A stretch of DNA of 7,074 nucleotides from Luminiphilus sp. (GTDB lineage: Bacteria; Pseudomonadota; Gammaproteobacteria; Pseudomonadales; Halieaceae), in the NCBI GenBank assembly GCA_029251065.1, contig JAQXEB010000157.1, positions 1 through 7,074 on the forward strand. The letters are read 5' to 3'. A program made the translations under genes and the position numbers. The notes beneath the pieces were generated by a model, which was not told the DNA's origin, searched no databases, and saw only the letters and a list, made by a program, of their open reading frames with translations. Positions 1-6,607 of this stretch are shown one piece after another; the stretch's first letter is position 1; the number at the start of each line of letters is the position of its first letter.

Positions 1-501
1 GATCCCCACAAGTGGCTGTTCGCTCCCTTTGACTGCTGCGCATTGGTCTACCAAGACCCAAGCATTGCCCGCGAGGCTCATCAACAGCAAGGCGCCTATC
101 TTGAAGTGATCTATGACGGCATTTGGAATGCGGCTGACTACGCCCACCATCTATCGCGAAGAGCGCGAGGGTTACCACTGTGGTTTAGCCTCGCCACACA
201 CGGTACGCAAGCCTACGCCGACGCAGTCGAGCAAACGCTCACCGTGGCGCAAGAAGCGGCCAAACGTATTGAGCAGCACCCAGATCTTGAGTTAGTGATC
301 GATCAGCAGCTCTCGATTTGCGTATTTCGCCGAAAGGGGTGGACGCTTGCAGACTACAACCAATGGAGCGAAGGTCAGCTAGAGGACGGTCTCTCCTTTG
401 TGACGCCCACAAAACACAAGGGTGAAACCGTTCTTCGATTTTGTATTGTCAATCCCAGAACAACGGTTGAGCATATTGAGGAGATCCTCGCGAGCCTGTA
501 G
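1..501 (+). CDS. PLP-dependent group II decarboxylase, C-terminal part (5' end outside window)
   Basis: This is the C-terminal 166 codons of a fold-type I pyridoxal-phosphate enzyme of the aromatic-L-amino-acid/glutamate decarboxylase family. The frame is open from the first base and reads DPHKWLFAPFDCCAL; the Lys of this HKW motif (codon 4) is the expected Schiff-base lysine that holds PLP. Further on, RRARGLPLWFSLATHGT (about codons 53-69) matches the family's conserved R-x-x-LWF block, and LRFCIVNPRTT near the end is the usual small-domain strand. About 160 residues follow the lysine, which fits a normal family C-terminus, so the 3' end appears intact. A TTG at 43 could be mistaken for a start, but the essential lysine lies before it. 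The substrate cannot be told: decarboxylation of an amino acid is the family reaction, but the substrate-binding N-terminal half is missing. The stop lies 9 bp before the WYL regulator, suggesting co-transcription. Confidence 0.9.
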   Translation, partial: DPHKWLFAPFDCCALVYQDPSIAREAHQQQGAYLEVIYDGIWNAADYAHHLSRRARGLPLWFSLATHGTQAYADAVEQTLTVAQEAAKRIEQHPDLELVIDQQLSICVFRRKGWTLADYNQWSEGQLEDGLSFVTPTKHKGETVLRFCIVNPRTTVEHIEEILASL

Positions 502-510
502 CGTAAACGC

Positions 511-1386
511 ATGTCTGAACACTTAATCGGCAGTCAAACCAACCAGCGCTGGGAGCAGATTCTTCGCTATCGGTACATCGAGCTTATTGCCTTGTGGGAG
601 GGCAAGCTGACCACCCGTCAGCTTTGTGAAACGTTTGGCATTGGAAGGCAACAAGCCAACAAAGACCTCAGTAGCTATCGGCGTGCGCTCACTCAGGGTG
701 ACCTAATCTACGACCCCACCGCAAAACACTACCTGCCCTCTTCCGATTTCCAACCTATTTTGACCCAAGGCCTGGCCTCAGAGTATTTACAACTGGCCGC
801 TCAACAAAGCGATGTTCAGCGCATTTTGGGACACCTGCCCGTGGCGGCAGCCAATGTCGAGATTGTCACTGCGCCGTCGCGAGAACTGCCGCCCAGTTTA
901 TTGCGACCCATCATTCAGGCAATAACCGATTGTCGCCGCATCGACGTTGACTACGTCTCTCTCAATAACCCTGATCGCGAAGGTCGCATCGTCGTTCCTC
1001 ATACACTGGTATGGACGGGTTATCGCTGGCACGTGAGGGCTTGGTGCGAAAAAAATCAAGATTTTCGCGACTTTGTGCTGAGCCGCTTTCGCGGTGAGGC
1101 AGACCTCATGGACTGCAGTGAACGCCAGGCGGCCGAGGATAATGACTGGCAACAGCTTGTGACACTTCAAGTCGAACCAGACCCGCGACTGCGAACCGAC
1201 CAACGCGAGGTCATTGCACACGACTACAACATGGAAAACGGACGACTGTCGCTGACCACGCGGGCGAAGCTCGCACCTTACTTATTGCAGTTACTCAATG
1301 TTAACACCGGCCCACTGCTCGATGACCCACGCGCACAACAGCTAGTCTTGAGTAACCAGGAGTCCCTCCAAAACTGGCTCATGTGA
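511..1386 (+). CDS. WYL-domain transcriptional regulator, BrxR/CapW-like
   Basis: This 291-aa protein is a probable DNA-binding repressor. An N-terminal winged-helix region (about residues 17-60) contains a helix-turn-helix, LTTRQLCETFGIGRQQANKDL. It is followed by a 'YDPTAKHYLP' wing/linker (67-76), a WYL domain (about 130-200) and a C-terminal WCX-like region (about 213-290). In the WYL domain, the segment YRWHVRAW plus FRDFVLSRF (171-193) resembles the BrxR/CapW group, where the W-Y-L triplet is often W-H-x; here it is W173-H174-V175. Members of that group repress BREX, CBASS and other anti-phage islands and are thought to sense a ligand through the WYL pocket. That is family knowledge; no defence gene is visible here. 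The ATG at 511 has no good Shine-Dalgarno sequence and starts 9 bp after the decarboxylase stop, so translation may be coupled. The domain call is firm; the subgroup is by remembered pattern. Confidence 0.87.
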   Translation: MSEHLIGSQTNQRWEQILRYRYIELIALWEGKLTTRQLCETFGIGRQQANKDLSSYRRALTQGDLIYDPTAKHYLPSSDFQPILTQGLASEYLQLAAQQSDVQRILGHLPVAAANVEIVTAPSRELPPSLLRPIIQAITDCRRIDVDYVSLNNPDREGRIVVPHTLVWTGYRWHVRAWCEKNQDFRDFVLSRFRGEADLMDCSERQAAEDNDWQQLVTLQVEPDPRLRTDQREVIAHDYNMENGRLSLTTRAKLAPYLLQLLNVNTGPLLDDPRAQQLVLSNQESLQNWLM

Positions 1387-1411
1387 GGGATTAGCCTATT
1401 ATTCACGCGCA

Positions 1412-1426
1412 ATGTGTGACTCACAT
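1412..1426. repeat. Small perfect dyad, possible operator
   Basis: The arms ATGTG and CACAT flank a 5-base centre, TGACT. The dyad lies between the WYL regulator gene and the 95-aa gene, about 22 bp upstream of the candidate -35 box. The location would suit a regulator site. A 5-bp arm can easily arise by chance, and no second copy was noticed. The half-site spacing does not fit the CRP consensus (TGTGA-6-TCACA). Confidence 0.25.
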
Positions 1427-1448
1427 CTCGCTTTAGCCATCAATGAGC

Positions 1449-1476
1449 TTGGTCTCGCACTCAACCTTGTTATGAT
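1449..1476 (+). promoter_or_regulatory. Candidate sigma-70 promoter for the 95-aa protein gene
   Basis: A -10 hexamer TATGAT (1471-1476) lies 16 bp after TTGGTC (1449-1454), a 3-of-6 match to the -35 consensus. Transcription would start near 1483, giving a leader of about 24 bases before the ATG at 1507. The good -10 box and position in the only sizeable gap on this strand support it; the weak -35 lowers confidence. Confidence 0.4.
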
Positions 1477-1506
1477 GGCAACGGGAATGGGAGTCGCAGT
1501 AAAGTT

Positions 1507-1794
1507 ATGAACGCATTTGAGCACATCGAGAAGCAGGACACGCAAAGCGTTGCAGAGCGCCGCAGTCGCATGCCACCGATTCCAGACGACTTCCACAGTC
1601 TCATCACTCATGAACAAAGAATCGCACTGAACCAGAAACAACAGTTTGGTTGGTTCGTAAAGTTCGTCAGACGCCCACTGTTTCAGCCCATTGAAGTCGT
1701 GCTGTCCAACCCTGACGGCAGTGAGTTTTTGATGCTCGAGAACGAAGGTACGACGCGTCCTTTCTTCAATGTCAGAACGGACGACTTGAGATAA
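1507..1794 (+). CDS. Conserved-looking small protein of unknown function (95 aa)
   Basis: I cannot assign a function. The 95-aa product has no signal peptide or membrane segment and is probably a soluble cytoplasmic protein. Residues 1-20 are polar and charged. A proline-rich patch, RMPPIPDDFHSL (21-32), is followed by an amphipathic stretch (33-46), then FGWFVKFVRRPLFQP (47-61) and beta-like IEVVLSNPDGSEFLML (62-77). The pattern of 'FVRRPLFQP' followed by 'NPDG' reminds me of small uncharacterised gammaproteobacterial proteins, but that is memory rather than a search. A weak Shine-Dalgarno-like GGGAG lies 13 bases before the ATG, and a candidate promoter ends at 1476. It ends 18 bp from the convergent ppk1 stop. 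An 80-codon frame antisense to its start lacks any recognisable domain, so this strand is preferred. Confidence 0.72.
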   Translation: MNAFEHIEKQDTQSVAERRSRMPPIPDDFHSLITHEQRIALNQKQQFGWFVKFVRRPLFQPIEVVLSNPDGSEFLMLENEGTTRPFFNVRTDDLR

Positions 1795-1812
1795 CCGCGA
1801 GCCAATAACACC

Positions 1813-3951
1813 TCACCGTCCCCGCCGCCTACGAACTGAGGGTGTGCGCATAAAAGACTTCGGCATACGCGGCGACTTGCCCGTCTGAAGGTACCGATGA
1901 ATCGTTTCTTGAGATCGCACGAGTGTTGCGCGTCCTGACGATGGGACCATCTCGTTCCCCTGTTTTGAATCGATCACCCTCGCCTTACTGTTGTCATTCC
2001 ATTGTTGATCGAGCACGTCTTGAAGCAGCTTTTGCGCGGCCTCGTCGGTGACAGGACAAATAACTTCCACCCGAGAATCAATGTTTCGCGTCATTAAATC
2101 AGCAGAGCCAATAAAGTATTTCGGCATGCCCCGATTGTGCGCGACATACACCCGCGGATGCTCAAGGTAACGGTCAACAATACTGATCGCTTGAATGTTT
2201 TCAGAAATGCCGCTCACCCCCGGGAGGAGTGAGCACATGCCGCGAATGACCAACCGAATTTCAACACCCGCCTGACTCGCCTCGTACAGCTTGAGCGTCA
2301 GCTGCTTATCGACCAAGTTGTTGCACTTGAAAAACAGTTGCGCTCGAAACCCTTCCCGAGCATTTTTAATTTCACCGTCGATCAGTTCCATGATCCCGGT
2401 GCGTGACGTGTGCGGTGATACGAGGAGCTGCTGGTAATCTGGACGACGATAGTTGTATTTCAAAAAATCAAACACTTGGTTGACGTCTTCACAAATCACC
2501 GGGTCTGACGTGAGCAACGTAAAGTCCGTGTAAAGGCGGGCGGTTTTTTCGTTAAAGTTACCCGTCCCAATATGGCTGTAGCGAACCAGTTTTCCCTGCT
2601 CCATTCGGTCAATAAGAAACAGCTTGCTGTGCACCTTTAAACCTGGAATCCCAAAAATAACCTCAATACCCGCCTCGGTGAGCCGTTCCGACCAGGCAAT
2701 GTTGGCCTGCTCGTCAAACCGTGCGGCAAGCTCGACCACCACACGCACTCGCTTTCCGTTGTATTGCGCATTAATCAGTGCGTCGACAATTTGCGAGTTA
2801 CTGGCCACGCGATACAGACAAATCTTGATGGCGGTGACCGACGGATCGATAGCCGCGGTTTTCAATACATCCACAACGTAATCAAACGGGTGATACGGGT
2901 AATAGAGCAAGTAATCCTTTTCCCGCAACGCGGTGAAGATGTTGTCGACCGCATCAAGCTCAGGAATACGAATGGGGGTCTGCGGCTTAAACTCTAAGTA
3001 CTTGGGTCCCGCATTGGGGAAGCCAAGATAGTCTTTCGAGTTGTGGTAGCGACCACCTGGAATGAGACTGTCATAGCGACCAAACCCCAGCCTTTTCCGA
3101 AGGTGCTCAAGCAGTGGCTCGGGCATGGTCGCGTCGTAAACGAAGCGAACGGCGTCTGCCTTGCGCCGTTGACGCAGGCTCGACGCCATTTTTTCAATAA
3201 GACTCTCGTTAATAGAGGCCTCAATTTCCAGTTCTGCATCACGCGAAAATTTGAAGCAGTACGCGTCCGCCGACTGAATATCGAAAACACCTCGAAATGC
3301 CCGAGACAGGCAGGCGCGAATCACGTCGTCGAGCAAGATGTAAACTTTACCCTGCGGGTCTTTACCCTTGGGAATAGCCACAAACCGACCGAGCACGTCG
3401 GAGGGCACTTCCATCACGGCGTACTGATCGCCTTCCGCGGTTTTTAAATCGACGGCGAGATACAATGATTCGTCGGCCAGTGTGGGAATCGCCAGTTCGT
3501 CACTCAGCAAAATGGGTTCGAGTGCCGGGAGCACCTGCGCTGCAAAATACTCCTCGACAAAGGACAGTTGATTTTGATTTAAAGCACTCTCGTCAACGAT
3601 GTAAATGTGCCGTTTTTCCAACCCCTTCATCACACGCGTTTGAATCGTGTCGAACTCGCGTTGTAAATGACTGACCTGTTGCTGAATCGTTTCTAAAAGG
3701 TCTTTAGCACGTTGTCGCTTGCCGCCTGAGGACACAACAATTAACCGCCTTATTTCGGCGACGCGGACACGAAAAAACTCATCGAGGTTGCTCGAAAAAA
3801 TCCCCAAGTATCGAAGGCGCTGAATAATCGGCACGTTCTCGTCGGCTGCTTCTTGCAGAACGCGCGCATTAAACGACAGCCAGCTGAGCTCGCGAGGCAT
3901 AAACAGCCGTTCGTCAAGATCAGCCAGTCTTCCATCAATCGGGTTATTCAT
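1813..3951 (-). CDS. ppk1: Polyphosphate kinase Ppk1
   Basis: This 712-aa enzyme reversibly transfers the ATP gamma-phosphate to a growing polyphosphate chain; the family is often membrane-associated. All four family regions are present: the N domain (RELSWLSFNARVL, then FSSNLDEFFRVRV, about 20-64), the head domain (to about residue 320), and two phospholipase-D-like C domains. His441 in LKVHSKLFLID corresponds to the autophosphorylated His435 of the E. coli enzyme, and His598 in YLEHPRVY to His592. Phosphate/Mg-binding segments such as SHIGTGNFNEKTARLYTD and GSADLMTRNIDSRVEV are intact. Length fits the family (E. coli about 688). A basic tail ends in RRRRGR. The open frame extends to a TTG at 3963, but that extension contains GGAG six bases before the ATG at 3951, so ATG is chosen. 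An alpha/beta hydrolase gene ends 66 bp upstream, so the two may form an operon. No Pho box was seen in that gap. Confidence 0.97.
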   Translation of the reverse strand: MNNPIDGRLADLDERLFMPRELSWLSFNARVLQEAADENVPIIQRLRYLGIFSSNLDEFFRVRVAEIRRLIVVSSGGKRQRAKDLLETIQQQVSHLQREFDTIQTRVMKGLEKRHIYIVDESALNQNQLSFVEEYFAAQVLPALEPILLSDELAIPTLADESLYLAVDLKTAEGDQYAVMEVPSDVLGRFVAIPKGKDPQGKVYILLDDVIRACLSRAFRGVFDIQSADAYCFKFSRDAELEIEASINESLIEKMASSLRQRRKADAVRFVYDATMPEPLLEHLRKRLGFGRYDSLIPGGRYHNSKDYLGFPNAGPKYLEFKPQTPIRIPELDAVDNIFTALREKDYLLYYPYHPFDYVVDVLKTAAIDPSVTAIKICLYRVASNSQIVDALINAQYNGKRVRVVVELAARFDEQANIAWSERLTEAGIEVIFGIPGLKVHSKLFLIDRMEQGKLVRYSHIGTGNFNEKTARLYTDFTLLTSDPVICEDVNQVFDFLKYNYRRPDYQQLLVSPHTSRTGIMELIDGEIKNAREGFRAQLFFKCNNLVDKQLTLKLYEASQAGVEIRLVIRGMCSLLPGVSGISENIQAISIVDRYLEHPRVYVAHNRGMPKYFIGSADLMTRNIDSRVEVICPVTDEAAQKLLQDVLDQQWNDNSKARVIDSKQGNEMVPSSGRATLVRSQETIHRYLQTGKSPRMPKSFMRTPSVRRRRGR

Positions 3952-3957
3952 CGAACG

Positions 3958-3961
3958 CTCC
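3958..3961 (-). promoter_or_regulatory. Ribosome binding site that sets the ppk1 start
   Basis: On the minus strand GGAG stands 6 bases before the ATG whose first base is 3951. This ideal spacing excludes the upstream TTG (3963), which would put the Shine-Dalgarno sequence inside the coding region. Confidence 0.75.
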
Positions 3962-4017
3962 AAAGGACCAGTACTGCAAACCGCTTCACTTATCCGTCAC
4001 TGCGGCTTACAAGCCTA

Positions 4018-4833
4018 TCACTGCTCCGTAATAAATTGACGAACTAAAGCGGCGGTTTCAGAGGGTTTTTCCAAGGGTAAAAGGTGCCCCGCCTCGAGCG
4101 CATGGAAGTCCACACGCGCAATCGACTTCAAACGATCAGCCACGCTGGGCGTTATGACGTAGGAACTTGTCCCGCCGACCACGTGAAGAGGCACTTTAAG
4201 CTTCTCTATTTTCCGCCAAAGGTTAGGGGGCGAGCGATAGACACAGGCTTCCCAAGCACCCGAATAACGCAGCGACACACCCTCGTTTGAGGCAGCGTGA
4301 GCCGCGAGCACAAAATCCATTAATTCTTTGTCGGCAATGGCCGCAAACGCCCGCTTAGTGCGGTAGAAGGAGAATGCAGCGTCGTGGCTCTCAAAGTGAT
4401 GTGGCCGCCCCAAAGCGCCTTTAATCATTTTCGGCTTGTTCGGCCAGAGCCGAAACGCGAGTTTCGAAAAGGTTAGAAACGGCGCGTTAATGGTGACCGG
4501 GTCAAGCGCCACAATACCTTTTACCAACTCGGGCGCCTTACTTGCGATCAATATGCTAATCGCGCCGCCCATGGAGTGACCCACCAGCCAAACCGGACCG
4601 CGTGCCTCACGCCGAAGCGTCTCAATTGCATCTGACGCGTAAACGTTCCAGTCCAAGAACGTTGGCGCCTTCGCTTGCCACAGCGGACGGTGTTCGAGCG
4701 TATCGATACGTCCAATGTCTCGAATATCAGTCAAAAAAGAGTCATACGTCGCGGGTGGAAACCCGTTCGCATGCAGAAAGATAATCGCTTCACCGCGGTC
4801 CGATGAATCACTAAAAACCGACAAAGACTGCAC
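4018..4833 (-). CDS. Alpha/beta hydrolase, unknown substrate
   Basis: This 271-aa cytoplasmic hydrolase has an alpha/beta fold. LHANGFPPATY (about 20-30) is the oxyanion-hole loop. LVGHSMGGAISI (83-94) is the nucleophile elbow with Ser87. His250 in EAGHLLPLEKPSE is the catalytic histidine. A helical cap lies between about 115 and 195. The usual acid position after strand 7 reads GGTSS (220-224), with Ser where relatives often carry Asp. Asp111 in VALDPVT lies 24 residues after the serine and could serve instead. Esterase, lipase or C-C hydrolase activity is possible; the substrate cannot be read from the sequence. The start is the GTG at 4833, because GGAG lies 7 bases upstream. A TTG at 4851 would add six residues but has a poor ribosome site. 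It is upstream of ppk1 in the same direction and divergent from the amidohydrolase. Confidence 0.9.
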   Translation of the reverse strand: MQSLSVFSDSSDRGEAIIFLHANGFPPATYDSFLTDIRDIGRIDTLEHRPLWQAKAPTFLDWNVYASDAIETLRREARGPVWLVGHSMGGAISILIASKAPELVKGIVALDPVTINAPFLTFSKLAFRLWPNKPKMIKGALGRPHHFESHDAAFSFYRTKRAFAAIADKELMDFVLAAHAASNEGVSLRYSGAWEACVYRSPPNLWRKIEKLKVPLHVVGGTSSYVITPSVADRLKSIARVDFHALEAGHLLPLEKPSETAALVRQFITEQ

Positions 4834-4840
4834 TTTATTA

Positions 4841-4844
4841 CTCC
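4841..4844 (-). promoter_or_regulatory. Ribosome binding site that sets the hydrolase start
   Basis: GGAG on the minus strand is followed by TAATAAA (7 bases) and then GTG at 4833-4831. This favours the GTG over the in-frame TTG at 4851, whose coding extension would include this motif. Confidence 0.65.
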
Positions 4845-4873
4845 AAGACAAACGCCAACCCAGTGGCTATGAT
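4845..4873 (+). promoter_or_regulatory. Candidate sigma-70 promoter for the amidohydrolase gene
   Basis: AAGACA (4845-4850, 4 of 6 to the -35 consensus) and TATGAT (4868-4873, 5 of 6 to the -10 consensus) are separated by 17 bp. Transcription from near 4880 would leave about 55 bases of leader before the ATG at 4935. If used, the GTG at 4863 lies upstream of the transcript start, which supports the ATG as the true start. Confidence 0.45.
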
Positions 4874-4934
4874 CCGGTATGGTGACTCCGACAATAATTT
4901 GTTCACTCAGGAACCCTGCGAGGTGTATCGGCTC

Positions 4935-6431
4935 ATGCCCACGACCCCCCGACTGTGCTTAATTGTACTCCTTCCCGCCGTATTAGGGCTTTGCGGATAC
5001 GCCCAAGCAGAGTCCCCTGAGATCTTCGATACGGTCATTTCGGGCGGTCGGGTCATGGATCCAGAGACCCAGCGCGATGAAATTGCTCATGTTGGAATTA
5101 GACGCGGGAAAATTGCGCGCATCAGCGGCACTCCATTAATCGGAAAGCTCGAAATCGACGCCTCAGGCATGGTTGTTGCTCCTGGGTTCATCGATATTCA
5201 CTCGCACACGCCTACTCGACTGGGCGAGCACCTGAATGTGCTCGACGGCATCACCACACAGCTCGACTTGGAGGCGGGATCCTACCCGCCCACAGAGTAC
5301 GGCTACCAGTTCGCGGGCGGTGCGCAACTCAATTACGGCTCATCGGTCGGTCACTTCGCCATTCGCGGTCAAGTCATGGATGGCTCAGACCAAAGCTATT
5401 TCTTTTCTAAACGCGGTTTCATGTCTTTGTCGGGCCGTATGTGGCGAGATCAGGCTACCGCCGCGCAAATAACCGAAATGAAGCAGCACTTAGAGCAAGG
5501 TCTTGAGATGGGCGGTCTGGGTATTGGCGTCTTACTCGATTACATGACGGACGCGGTCAGCGAAGCGGAACTCAGCATGATTTTTAAGACTGCCGCCGCC
5601 TACGACAAGCCGGTCTTTATTCACGTCCGTCGCGGCATGCCTGGTGACTCTACCGGTCTCGATGAAGTCATTGCACTGGCCGAGGCGCATGGCACGGCCA
5701 CACTCATTTGCCACGTTACACATTCTGCGATGGGTGGAATCGGACGTTGGCTCGCCAAGATTGACGCGGCAAATCAGCGCGGCGCACGAATAACGACCGA
5801 GACACTGTCCTATTTGGCCGGCGGCACGTCGATTGCCGCGGACGTGTTTGTTAACCGCGACTGGCGTGCGATTTTCGACATTGATTACGAGGACGTTCAA
5901 TGGGTCCCGACCGGAGAGTGGCTGGATGAAGAGCGCTTCTTGCGTTATCAACGGGACTTCCCAGCCAGCTCAATTAACCACCACTACGTCAAGGAAGAAT
6001 GGCTACTCGAGGCATTAGCCTGGCCAGGAATGATGGTGTCGACCGATGCCCTCCCCGCCTTCGATCTCGAGGTAAAGACCAATCCCAATATTGCTGGCAC
6101 CTTCGCGCATTTTTTAGGACGGTACGTCAGAGACCTTCAAGTGATGACATTAATGGAGGGACTTCGTCGCATCACGCTACTCCCCGCTCAATGGCTTGCC
6201 TTAGCCTCTAAGGACTTCGATACCAAGGGCCGGGTTCAAGAAGGTGCAGATGCAGATCTGGTCATCTTCAGTGCTGCTCGAATCGCGGCAAAAGCCGAGT
6301 ACGGCAACCCTTATCAGCCCTCAGACGGCATTGCTCATGTTTTAGTGGACGGACGAGTGGTCGTTCAAAATGGTCATCAAGTCGAAGGGCGCTACCCGGG
6401 AAAGCATTTAATAAGCCCTCTTTCACCCTAG
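4935..6431 (+). CDS. Exported amidohydrolase, N-acyl-D-amino-acid deacylase (D-aminoacylase) type
   Basis: This 498-aa metal-dependent hydrolase belongs to the amidohydrolase superfamily and probably removes acyl groups from N-acyl-D-amino acids or related amides. Residues 1-25 form a Sec signal peptide ending in AQA before ES, so it acts in the periplasm; the Cys in LGLCG is not in a proper lipobox. An N-terminal beta segment, DTVISGGRVMDPET (about 32-45), is followed by PGFIDIHSHTP with metal ligands His89 and His91. Other likely metal or active-site residues are His230 (IHVRR), His260 and His263 (CHVTHSA) and Asp371 (STDALPA). In D-aminoacylases a Cys bridges or binds metal in the strand after HxH; here DLEAG supplies Glu113, a variant I associate with proteins annotated as D-glutamate deacylases. 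The C-terminal composite-domain motif KGRVQEGADADLVIF is intact. The ATG at 4935 has GAGG 11 bases upstream and starts the signal peptide; a GTG at 4863 would bury it. Confidence 0.88.
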   Translation: MPTTPRLCLIVLLPAVLGLCGYAQAESPEIFDTVISGGRVMDPETQRDEIAHVGIRRGKIARISGTPLIGKLEIDASGMVVAPGFIDIHSHTPTRLGEHLNVLDGITTQLDLEAGSYPPTEYGYQFAGGAQLNYGSSVGHFAIRGQVMDGSDQSYFFSKRGFMSLSGRMWRDQATAAQITEMKQHLEQGLEMGGLGIGVLLDYMTDAVSEAELSMIFKTAAAYDKPVFIHVRRGMPGDSTGLDEVIALAEAHGTATLICHVTHSAMGGIGRWLAKIDAANQRGARITTETLSYLAGGTSIAADVFVNRDWRAIFDIDYEDVQWVPTGEWLDEERFLRYQRDFPASSINHHYVKEEWLLEALAWPGMMVSTDALPAFDLEVKTNPNIAGTFAHFLGRYVRDLQVMTLMEGLRRITLLPAQWLALASKDFDTKGRVQEGADADLVIFSAARIAAKAEYGNPYQPSDGIAHVLVDGRVVVQNGHQVEGRYPGKHLISPLSP

Positions 6432-6607
6432 ACGGCTGTATGGCGCCCGACGCGTTCCGGATCGCTTCCCGTCGTTATCCGCCGACGCGAGCGGCACTAA
6501 GTGTACTGCGCCCACACTGGGGCTGACGGCGACGGTGCTGGATCGCTAGACAGCCTCAACCGCGAGACAAGAGACCGATCAATCCCGTTTGTCGCTCATA
6601 GCCGCCA

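Noticed and set aside
1412..1426. CRP (cAMP receptor protein) site
   Set aside because: The TGTG and CACA half-sites are too close together; the CRP consensus needs six bases between TGTGA and TCACA.
1399..1641. 80-codon minus-strand open frame over the gap and the start of the 95-aa gene
   Set aside because: It has no recognisable domain and an irregular composition, and it overlaps the better-supported plus-strand gene with its own candidate promoter.
1795..1850. Possible terminator between the convergent 95-aa gene and ppk1 (ACACCTCA pairing with TGAGGGTGT)
   Set aside because: The stem needs a bulged base, the loop is about 21 bases and there is no T-run on either strand, so it does not look like an intrinsic terminator.
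3043..3447. 134-codon plus-strand open frame inside ppk1
   Set aside because: It lies wholly antisense to a highly conserved part of Ppk1 and its product has no family features; a shadow of that gene's codon use.
3952..4017. Promoter or Pho box for ppk1 in the 66-bp gap after the hydrolase gene
   Set aside because: The only -35/-10 pair seen (TTGTAA and GATAAG) has a 12-bp spacer, too short, and no CTGTCAT-like repeats are present.
5532..5951. 139-codon minus-strand open frame inside the amidohydrolase
   Set aside because: It is antisense to the conserved metal-binding core, and the translation resembles no protein family.
6432..6607. Gap between the convergent amidohydrolase and PspC genes, with weak inverted repeats (CGGAT 6458-6462 with ATCCG 6477-6481; AGTGT 6500-6504 with ACACT 6514-6518)
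   Set aside because: The stems are only 5 bp, the loops are 9-14 bases and no T-tract follows. I see no gene, RNA or clear terminator in this stretch.
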